NCBI GenBank assembly: GCA_964568655.1
Contig: CAZMRG010000110.1
Span: forward strand, 1-10,574
From: CAWFKW01 sp964568655
Lineage (GTDB): Bacteria; Bacteroidota; Ignavibacteria; Tepidaquicellales; OLB5
Direction: 5' to 3'
DNA: 10,574 nucleotides
The translations under genes and the position numbers were made by a program. The notes beneath the pieces were generated by a model. That model was not told where the DNA came from, ran no database searches, and was given only the letters and a program-made list of their open reading frames with translations. Shown piece by piece: positions 5,617-10,574 of this stretch (position 1 is its first letter; every line of letters begins with the position of its first letter).

Positions 5617-6096
5617 TTATTTATGAAATTCAATAATTTTGAATTTAAGCTTGCCTGCAGGAACATTCAGCTCTATTTCTTCATCAACTTTCTTACCAAG
5701 AAGAAGCTTGCCAAGAGGCGATGAAACCGAGATCTTGTCCTGGTCAAGGTCGGCCTCTTCCGGCGAGACCAGCTTATACTCGAATTTCTCTTTGGTTTTC
5801 AAATCAACGAGCTTCACATTATGCAGGATATATATCTTGTCATTGGGCATATCATCAGCCGAGATGATCTTCACCCTTGAGAGCATTTCTTCAAGCTTCA
5901 TAATCTTAAGCTCAAGATGCTGCTGCTCTTCTTTAGCGGCGTCATACTCGGCGTTTTCGCTCAGGTCGCCATGCGCCCTTGCCTCCGCGATCTTATCCGC
6001 GACTTCCCTTCTATTGTGGGTTTTCAATCCGTTCAGTTCAGTCTCTATTTCGTGCAGCCTGTCCCTGGTCAAGTAAACAAATCCTTTAGTTTCCAT
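5617..6096 (-). CDS. greA: Transcription elongation factor GreA
   Basis: Binds RNA polymerase through its secondary channel and stimulates cleavage of backtracked RNA so that stalled complexes can resume. The 159 residues match the family. Residues 8-78 form the antiparallel coiled coil. Its acidic tip is in ARAHGDLSENAEYDAAKE, with Asp44 and Glu47 corresponding to the metal-coordinating E. coli Asp41 and Glu44. Residues 85-159 form the FKBP-like C-terminal domain, with SPLGKLLLGKKVDEEIELNVPAG. The start codon lies 2 bp after the ribBA stop (TAA-TC-ATG), and GGGAG precedes it with a 6-bp gap, so translation is probably coupled to ribBA. GreA rather than GreB is favoured by length and by the SPLGKALLGK-type motif. 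Confidence 0.95.
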   Translation of the reverse strand: METKGFVYLTRDRLHEIETELNGLKTHNRREVADKIAEARAHGDLSENAEYDAAKEEQQHLELKIMKLEEMLSRVKIISADDMPNDKIYILHNVKLVDLKTKEKFEYKLVSPEEADLDQDKISVSSPLGKLLLGKKVDEEIELNVPAGKLKFKIIEFHK

Positions 6097-6098
6097 GA

Positions 6099-7337
6099 TT
6101 AGCTCCCATGATGTTTTTTGATTAATAATAAATGTCCCATTTTATCACGTTTTGTTTTCAGGTATTTTTCATTAATAGAATTGAAAGGTATTTCAATCGG
6201 AACGCGTTTAACAATTTCAAGTCCGTATCCCTTTAACCCAACAACTTTTTTCGGATTATTGGTTAGCAGGATAATCTTTCTCACGCCGAGATTTCTGAGT
6301 ATCTGAGCGCCTATTCCGTAATCTCTTAGGTCCGCTTTAAAACCAAGCAATTCATTGGCTTCAACGGTATCTTTGCCTTCATCCTGAAGTTTATATGCTT
6401 TCAGCTTATTGGCAAGCCCAATGCCGCGGCCTTCCTGGCGCATATATAAAACTACGCCATTGCCTTCGTGTTCTATTATCCTCATCGATTTCAGAAGCTG
6501 GTCCTGGCAATCGCATCTTAATGAGCCTAGTAAATCGCCGGTTAAACATTCAGAATGAACCCTTACAACGATTGGCTTTTTCGGATTAATCTCGCCTTTC
6601 ACCAACGCAAGATGTTCTTTCCCGTCGAGTATATTCCTGAACATATGAAGCCTGAACTTACCGTGCTTTGTAGGCAAGTTCACATCGACTATTTTTTCTA
6701 CAAGCTCTTCTCTCTCAAGGCGGTATTGTATCAAATCCTTTATAGATATTATTTTCAGCTTATGCTTTTTAGCAATATCAAACAATTCCGGCAGCTGCGC
6801 CATCTTTCCGTCTTTGCTGAGTATTTCGCATAAAACGCCTGCTGGATAATGACCCGCCAATTTAGCTAAATCAACCGCTGCTTCAGTATGTCCAGCTCTT
6901 CTAAGCACTCCGCCCTGAACTGATTTAAGCGGGAAAATATGCCCCGGCCTTCCAAGATCCGGCGCTCTTGTGCTCTTATCTATTAAGGCATGGATAGTTT
7001 TGTTCCTGTCAAACGCAGATATTCCTGTAGTAGTATCGATCCTGAAATCTACGCTGATAGTGAACGCAGTTTCGTGGAGCGCTGTATTCACATTTGTCAT
7101 CATATCAAGTTCAAGGTCTTTTAGCCTTTGTTCTTCCATGGGAACGCAAATCAATCCTCCTGCATGATGTATAAGGAAATTAACTATCGCCGGAGTTGAT
7201 TTTTGCGCCGAGAATACAAGGTCGCCTTCGTTTTCACGTTCTTCGTCATCGACAACTATAATGCATTTGCCCTTTTTAATATCGGCAATAGCTGAATCGA
7301 TCGAGTTAAATTTGAATTTACTTCTGTCAACTTTCAT
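6099..7337 (-). CDS. ribBA: Bifunctional DHBP synthase / GTP cyclohydrolase II
   Basis: Supplies both precursors of riboflavin: the RibB half makes 3,4-dihydroxy-2-butanone 4-phosphate from ribulose 5-phosphate, and the RibA half opens GTP to the diaminopyrimidine. From the ATG at 7337 the protein has 412 residues, usual for the fusion. RibB (about 10-205) has the acidic metal/substrate motif DDEERENEGD (30-39) and RRAGHTEAAVDLAKLAG (146-162) with His150. RibA (about 210-412) has the zinc cysteines Cys264, Cys275 and Cys277 in HSECLTGDLLGSLRCDC, RQEGRGIGL (300-308) and DLRDYGIGAQIL (337-348). An in-frame GTG at 7370 would add 11 residues and is preceded by AAAGGAG with 7-bp spacing, so the true start is uncertain. 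I favour the ATG because of family length and the terminator-like hairpin that would otherwise be coding. Both catalytic halves appear intact. Confidence 0.93.
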   Translation of the reverse strand: MKVDRSKFKFNSIDSAIADIKKGKCIIVVDDEERENEGDLVFSAQKSTPAIVNFLIHHAGGLICVPMEEQRLKDLELDMMTNVNTALHETAFTISVDFRIDTTTGISAFDRNKTIHALIDKSTRAPDLGRPGHIFPLKSVQGGVLRRAGHTEAAVDLAKLAGHYPAGVLCEILSKDGKMAQLPELFDIAKKHKLKIISIKDLIQYRLEREELVEKIVDVNLPTKHGKFRLHMFRNILDGKEHLALVKGEINPKKPIVVRVHSECLTGDLLGSLRCDCQDQLLKSMRIIEHEGNGVVLYMRQEGRGIGLANKLKAYKLQDEGKDTVEANELLGFKADLRDYGIGAQILRNLGVRKIILLTNNPKKVVGLKGYGLEIVKRVPIEIPFNSINEKYLKTKRDKMGHLLLIKKHHGS

Positions 7338-7407
7338 AAAATAAAACGTGGCAGCGTTATATGCCGCCACTTGCAGGCTCCTTTCGCCTGCTTGAATGGT
7401 TTCGCCT
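7338..7407 (-). promoter_or_regulatory. Structured ribBA leader: two hairpins, Shine-Dalgarno and T-tract
   Basis: Hairpin 1 (7391 to 7373) is GCAGGC-GAAAGGA-GCCTGC. The Shine-Dalgarno AAAGGAG (7384 to 7378) occupies its loop and first 3' base. Seven bases later, at 7370, a GTG opens hairpin 2: GTGGCGGC-ATATAAC-GCTGCCAC (7370 to 7348), 8 bp with one G-U pair. It is followed by GTTTTATTTT and then the ATG at 7337. GGCGAAA occurs twice in tandem (7388-7382 and 7406-7400). Hairpin 2 plus the T-tract looks like an intrinsic terminator, either lowering readthrough from yajC or working as an attenuator. I do not see the conserved core of the FMN riboswitch. Confidence 0.5.
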
Positions 7408-7409
7408 AA

Positions 7410-7736
7410 TTACTTTTTCTTCGGCAGATCGGTTACTCCAACAATGGTGCCGATCGCTGATTTATCCATCTTAACTTTTACGTTATCGGCTATCTTAACC
7501 AGCACCGCATTATCTTCCATGCCTTCAATTGTGCCGTGAATGCCGCCCGATGTAATAATTTTATCGCCTTTTTGAACTCCTTCAAGGAGCTTTGCTCTTT
7601 CTTTCTGGCGTTTCTGCTGTGGACGTAATATCAAAAAATAAAATACCGCTATGATCAATAAAAATGGCAGCAATGAACTGAGTAAGCTTGACATGCCGTC
7701 TGACTGCTGCTGAAATAAAAATATTAAATGAATCAC
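7410..7736 (-). CDS. yajC: Sec translocon accessory subunit YajC
   Basis: Small inner-membrane protein associated with SecDF and SecYEG in protein export. The 108 residues have one membrane span at about 18-37 (LLSSLLPFLLIIAVFYFLIL). The family hallmark RPQQKRQKERAKLLEGVQKGDKIITSGGIHGTI follows (39-70), and then a small cytoplasmic beta domain with a basic PKKK end. I use the GTG start at 7736 because GGAAGG lies 8 bp upstream of it, directly after the tgt stop; the internal ATG (residue 15) has no such signal and would place the membrane span at the very N-terminus. It lies 15 bp after tgt; tgt-yajC is a classical conserved pair. Confidence 0.95.
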   Translation of the reverse strand: MIHLIFLFQQQSDGMSSLLSSLLPFLLIIAVFYFLILRPQQKRQKERAKLLEGVQKGDKIITSGGIHGTIEGMEDNAVLVKIADNVKVKMDKSAIGTIVGVTDLPKKK

Positions 7737-7751
7737 TTAAATTACCTTCCT

Positions 7752-8897
7752 TTATTTGTTTATAACCGAGCTGTCTCGTTCGTTATATTTTTCTAAAAAT
7801 GTTTTTTTGAATTCCAAAAACCTGTTTTCCCTAATTGCGCTCCGCGAATCCTCCATCAGCTTAATATAGAATCTAAGATTATGAATCGTCGTAAGCTGCG
7901 CTGCTAAAATTTCATCGCTCATGAATAAATGCCGTAAATATGATACCGAAAAATTCTTTGCTGTATAGCTGTCGGAACTTTCATCGGGCGAACTAAAATT
8001 AAACTTATTTTCCAGGTTCTTCAATCTTAATTTGCCATTTGACGTGAACATCGTGCCGTTTCTCGCATTTCTTGTCGGCATAACACAATCAAACATATCT
8101 ATACCACGTTCTATTGCATTAAGCAGATCTTCCGGAGTACCCACACCCATCAAATACCTGGGTTTATCTGCGGGCATGAATTCCATTGTATAATCAACTA
8201 TATCATACATCAATTGGTTCTCTTCGCCTACAGCTAAACCGCCTACCGCATATCCGTCAAATCCTATTTCTGCCAGTTCCTCTGCTGAACGTTTGCGCAA
8301 ATCCTGGTAAGTAGAACCCTGTACAATTCCAAACTGGTACTGGTCAAATCCATATTCAGACCTGGAATTATCAAACTCTACTTTACTGCGTCTGGCCCAT
8401 ACGGTAGTTAATCCAACTGATTCTGTTACTTTGCCATGCTCTGCCGGATTTTCAAGACATTCATCCAACACCATCATTATATCTGAACCTATCGTCCGCT
8501 GTATCTGCACAACTTTTTCGGGAGTGAAATAATGCGAACTGCCGTCCAAATGCGATTTGAACTCAACTCCGTCTTTATTCACTTTCCTTAGCCCCGATAA
8601 ACTGAAAACCTGGAAACCGCCGCTATCGGTTAATATCGGTCCCTGCCAGTTCATGAATTTATGCAATCCGCCTGCGGCTTTTAAAACATCTTCGCCGGGA
8701 CGTAAATACAAATGATAAGTATTGCCAAGTATGATCTTAGCTCCGATTTCAACCAGTTCGCGCTGCTCAATCGCCTTAACGGTAGCCTGAGTGCCAACGG
8801 GCATAAAAATAGGAGTTTGTAATGACCCATGACTTGTATGGATCTCGCAAACTCTTGCTTTTGAACCCTTATCCTGAGAAAGAACTTTAAAGAACAT
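7752..8897 (-). CDS. tgt: tRNA-guanine transglycosylase lacking the zinc cysteines
   Basis: Exchanges guanine-34 of tRNAs with GUN anticodons for the queuosine precursor preQ1. The 381 residues form a TIM barrel with Asp91 in TDSGGFQVFSL, Asp145 in VLDEC (guanine recognition), GGLAVGE (219-225) and the nucleophile Asp270 in MFDCVMPTRNARNG. Spacings equal those of the Zymomonas enzyme (Asp102, Asp156, Asp280) to within one residue. The odd part is the zinc site: where the family has CDCYTC, this protein has S308-D-S310-Y-T-A313, while the fourth ligand, His339 in TIHN, is kept 26 residues later as normal. All three cysteines are therefore lost by substitution, not by deletion. The codons (TCC, AGC, GCA) read cleanly in frame. 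First gene of the operon, with a possible promoter upstream. The family call is certain; activity and metal state are open. Confidence 0.95.
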   Translation of the reverse strand: MFFKVLSQDKGSKARVCEIHTSHGSLQTPIFMPVGTQATVKAIEQRELVEIGAKIILGNTYHLYLRPGEDVLKAAGGLHKFMNWQGPILTDSGGFQVFSLSGLRKVNKDGVEFKSHLDGSSHYFTPEKVVQIQRTIGSDIMMVLDECLENPAEHGKVTESVGLTTVWARRSKVEFDNSRSEYGFDQYQFGIVQGSTYQDLRKRSAEELAEIGFDGYAVGGLAVGEENQLMYDIVDYTMEFMPADKPRYLMGVGTPEDLLNAIERGIDMFDCVMPTRNARNGTMFTSNGKLRLKNLENKFNFSSPDESSDSYTAKNFSVSYLRHLFMSDEILAAQLTTIHNLRFYIKLMEDSRSAIRENRFLEFKKTFLEKYNERDSSVINK

Positions 8898-8918
8898 AAT
8901 TAAATGTTCGTAATATTA

Positions 8919-8950
8919 CAAAAATACTCAATTTTCGTTCGATAATCAAT
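8919..8950 (-). promoter_or_regulatory. Bacteroidota-type promoter for the tgt operon
   Basis: On the - strand, ATTG (8947-8950) is followed after 20 bp by TATTTTTG (8919-8926), which fits TAnnTTTG fully and the -33 TTTG at three of four positions. The -7 box lies 21 bp before the tgt start codon, leaving a short leader without a clear Shine-Dalgarno. Supports tgt as the first gene of its transcript, although readthrough from the upstream genes is possible. Confidence 0.4.
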
Positions 8951-8955
8951 TTATC

Positions 8956-9010
8956 TTTACTTCTTATATTTTTCTGAAATTATAAGCGCATTTGCCACAA
9001 TTCCGGCATT
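8956..9010. repeat. 3' end repeat shared by the two tandem paralogs
   Basis: The 55 bp at 8956-9010 match 9873-9927 at 53 positions. They cover the stop codon and the last 17 codons of the two paralogs. Both differences are synonymous (GAA/GAG, AAA/AAG). Beyond this block the genes diverge sharply, so the identity is local. Confidence 0.8.
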
Positions 9011-9838
9011 TTTAAGTGGATATCTCTTTTTAAGCCCGTTCAAATATTCAACTACCGCATCATTATTTGACCTTCTGTACAAACTGCGGCTCATGTAAAA
9101 GAGCACTTGCTCAGCTTTTTCATTATCGGGGAATCTGTTAATAAAATCATTGAAAACCTGAAATGCCGAACTATCAATATCATGTATCTTTACAAAGTTG
9201 TCAAAATATTCCAGAAAAGCCTGTTGTTCATATATTCCACCTGGGTAATTTTTATAAACGTCAAAAAATATTTCGGCTTTTTTTGAAATAGAGTCTGAAT
9301 AATAGCCATTGTCGCCGTAAATGGATATGCCATAAGCTTTAATCATCTTTCCCAAAGCTTCTTCATCGGCTCCAGTAGGGTGAATAACCTTAAAGTTAAC
9401 TTTAACCTTATAATATCCAACAGTATATTCACCTTCCGGGAAAAAATATTTATCCCCAATCTTATATTGCTTGAAATTGCCATATCCCAAAACATAATCC
9501 AATGGGATTGGGATTACATATGCTTCACCGGGCTTAAATTTCCTAAAAATGAAATTAACATAATCCGGATCCGGCAATTCAATCCTGGAAGCATACACGC
9601 CGTTTTCATTCTCAACCCATATCTTTTTTTCCAGAAGGATAAATTCGGATTCATTAATTGAGTCGATACTCTTTCCGGCATTCATCATTGTAACAAACAG
9701 TTTTATATTTTCTGTCTCATAATAATATGATTTATCCGTCGACAATGAAAATCTTATAGAAGAATTATGCGAATAAGATATTACCACACAAAGGAAGCAC
9801 GAAATAAAATAAGTTATTAAAGATTTCTTTCCAGACAT
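8957..9838 (-). CDS. Exported protein of unknown function, beta domain plus TPR-like helical domain (paralog A)
   Basis: I do not recognise a named family. The 293 residues begin with a signal peptide (about 1-23, KKSLITYFISCFLCVVISYS), so the protein is exported. Residues 27-155 are beta-rich, with STDKSYYYETENIKLFVTMMNAG, KFKPGEAYVIPIPL and PEGEYTVGYYKVKVNFKV. These have the look of an Ig-like sandwich in which a promised level of support (KPGE...) precedes a Gly-Tyr strand. Residues 160-293 are helical, with repeated 'A..FF..Y.NYP...Y...AF..YF' and 'F..FINRFPDNEKAEQVLFYMSR.LY' units resembling TPR-type helices. It is a diverged copy of the next gene upstream, sharing an identical 17-residue C-terminus NAGIVANALIISEKYKK. 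It ends 59 bp before tgt. Role unknown. Confidence 0.8.
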   Translation of the reverse strand: MSGKKSLITYFISCFLCVVISYSHNSSIRFSLSTDKSYYYETENIKLFVTMMNAGKSIDSINESEFILLEKKIWVENENGVYASRIELPDPDYVNFIFRKFKPGEAYVIPIPLDYVLGYGNFKQYKIGDKYFFPEGEYTVGYYKVKVNFKVIHPTGADEEALGKMIKAYGISIYGDNGYYSDSISKKAEIFFDVYKNYPGGIYEQQAFLEYFDNFVKIHDIDSSAFQVFNDFINRFPDNEKAEQVLFYMSRSLYRRSNNDAVVEYLNGLKKRYPLKNAGIVANALIISEKYKK

Positions 9839-9873
9839 AATTGTTGATATAACAAATTATTCAATTTCGATTT

Positions 9874-10574
9874 TTACTTCTTATACTTCTCTGAAATTAT
9901 AAGCGCATTTGCCACAATTCCGGCATTTATACCTTGATATCTCTTGGCGATTCTAAGCAGGAATTTTGTCGCGGCGTCTTCGCCGGAACCGGAATAAAGG
10001 TATTTGCTCATTTTCAAGAGAATATAGTCAAGTTTTTCATTGTTTGGAAACCTATCAATAAATCCATTTGCTGTAGCAAATGTCAGGCTATCCATTTTTT
10101 GAACCGTCATATAATTATTAAAATAACCTATAAATGCATCTTCCGCATACACGCTTTCGGGATATTTATAATAAACATAATTAAACACATCTGCTTTCTG
10201 TATTACCGCTGTAGTATCGTATCCTTTGTTATCTATATTTACAGCTAAAATATTCCTGGCTTCAGACATCTTTTCATAAGCGGCTTCTTCTTTTCCGCTT
10301 GGATGTGAAACAGAAAATTCTGTAGATATATTTCCAAAGTATATCTTGTAATTCCCTACCCGCAGAAAATACTCATCTCCCATATGATATAAGGGATCAT
10401 TTGGGTAATAAAAAATATCGCCTAAATAATATTTTACTGTCGTTGATTTACCCGGTTTTAATATCCAGTATGTATTCTCTACATAGCTTCGCACAGGACT
10501 GAATTGCTCAGCCGTCTCACCGCCGGTTGCTATCAATTTTAATTTATCGGAAGTGTGAAAAAGCGTTTCATCTG
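9874..10574 (-). CDS. Paralog B of the exported beta/TPR-like protein, N-terminus beyond window
   Basis: The frame is open to the window edge; a TTG at 10536 is only an internal codon, because DETLFHTSDKLK reads in frame before it and aligns with STDKSYYYETENIK of paralog A. Visible parts: the C-terminal half of the beta domain (WILKPGKSTTVKYYL, EYFLRVGNYKIYFGNISTEFSVSHPSGKEEA), then the helical domain with VFNYVYYKYPESVYAEDAFIGYFNNY and FIDRFPNNEKLDYILLKMSKYLY. These follow paralog A in the same order. The C-terminal 17 residues are identical to A; elsewhere identity is modest. It lies 35 bp before paralog A on the same strand and is probably co-transcribed. Function unknown. Confidence 0.8.
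   Translation of the reverse strand, partial: DETLFHTSDKLKLIATGGETAEQFSPVRSYVENTYWILKPGKSTTVKYYLGDIFYYPNDPLYHMGDEYFLRVGNYKIYFGNISTEFSVSHPSGKEEAAYEKMSEARNILAVNIDNKGYDTTAVIQKADVFNYVYYKYPESVYAEDAFIGYFNNYMTVQKMDSLTFATANGFIDRFPNNEKLDYILLKMSKYLYSGSGEDAATKFLLRIAKRYQGINAGIVANALIISEKYKK

Noticed and set aside
5639..6076. 145-codon open frame on + opposite greA
   Set aside because: Antisense shadow of the strongly conserved greA; Ser/Leu-rich composition and no family features.
7338..7410. FMN riboswitch before ribBA
   Set aside because: The leader is only about 72 nt and lacks the conserved multi-stem RFN core; only two simple hairpins are seen.
7692..7694. Internal ATG as the yajC start
   Set aside because: No ribosome-binding sequence precedes it, whereas the GTG at 7736 has GGAAGG at 8-bp spacing.
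10534..10536. TTG as the true start of paralog B
   Set aside because: The frame remains open to the window end and the upstream residues align with paralog A, so the gene is simply cut by the window.

Overview
The window looks like the chromosome of a low-to-mid GC bacterium of the Fibrobacterota-Chlorobiota-Bacteroidota group. An Ignavibacteria-like lineage is my best guess, but it is inferred from gene style, not from a marker. Supporting signs: two upstream regions match the Bacteroidota-type promoter (TTTG, about 20 bp, TAnnTTTG); riboflavin entry is by a fused RibBA; envelope proteins are Lys/Asn/Tyr rich. Some operon-internal genes nevertheless carry clear Shine-Dalgarno sequences (yajC, greA, ribBA).

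Layout. The left edge (1-329, +) is the 3' end of an unrecognised gene. A 564-bp gene-free stretch (330-893) follows and is packed with small palindromic repeats. An aspartate/glutamate racemase family gene (894-1583, +) converges on a secreted zinc-dependent M14/AstE-AspA-like hydrolase (1663-2475, -); a cloverleaf-like repeat lies between them. Upstream of the hydrolase, also on -, is gamma-glutamyltransferase (2718-4478). These three enzymes all belong to families acting on acidic amino acids or on peptides and amides containing them, so they may cooperate in scavenging, but that is only inference from neighbourhood.

From about 8950 down to 4635 on the - strand runs a compact housekeeping operon: tgt (tRNA-guanine transglycosylase), yajC (Sec translocase accessory subunit), ribBA (riboflavin precursors), greA (transcript cleavage factor) and an MlaD/MCE-domain lipid transport protein. 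It has a plausible promoter before tgt and a repeat-derived hairpin plus T-run after mlaD. Upstream of tgt (8957-10574, -) are two tandem paralogous envelope proteins of unknown function; the second is cut by the window end.

Most notable: Tgt keeps its catalytic residues and exact spacing, but all three cysteines of its CxCxxC zinc site are replaced (Ser, Ser, Ala) while the zinc histidine remains. Next are the ribBA leader, where a terminator-like hairpin starts exactly at an alternative GTG start with its own Shine-Dalgarno; the repeat-rich intergenic regions, including one palindrome inserted into another repeat; and the tandem paralogs whose last 17 residues are identical. I see no mobile element with a transposase, no CRISPR array, no tRNA and no rRNA.
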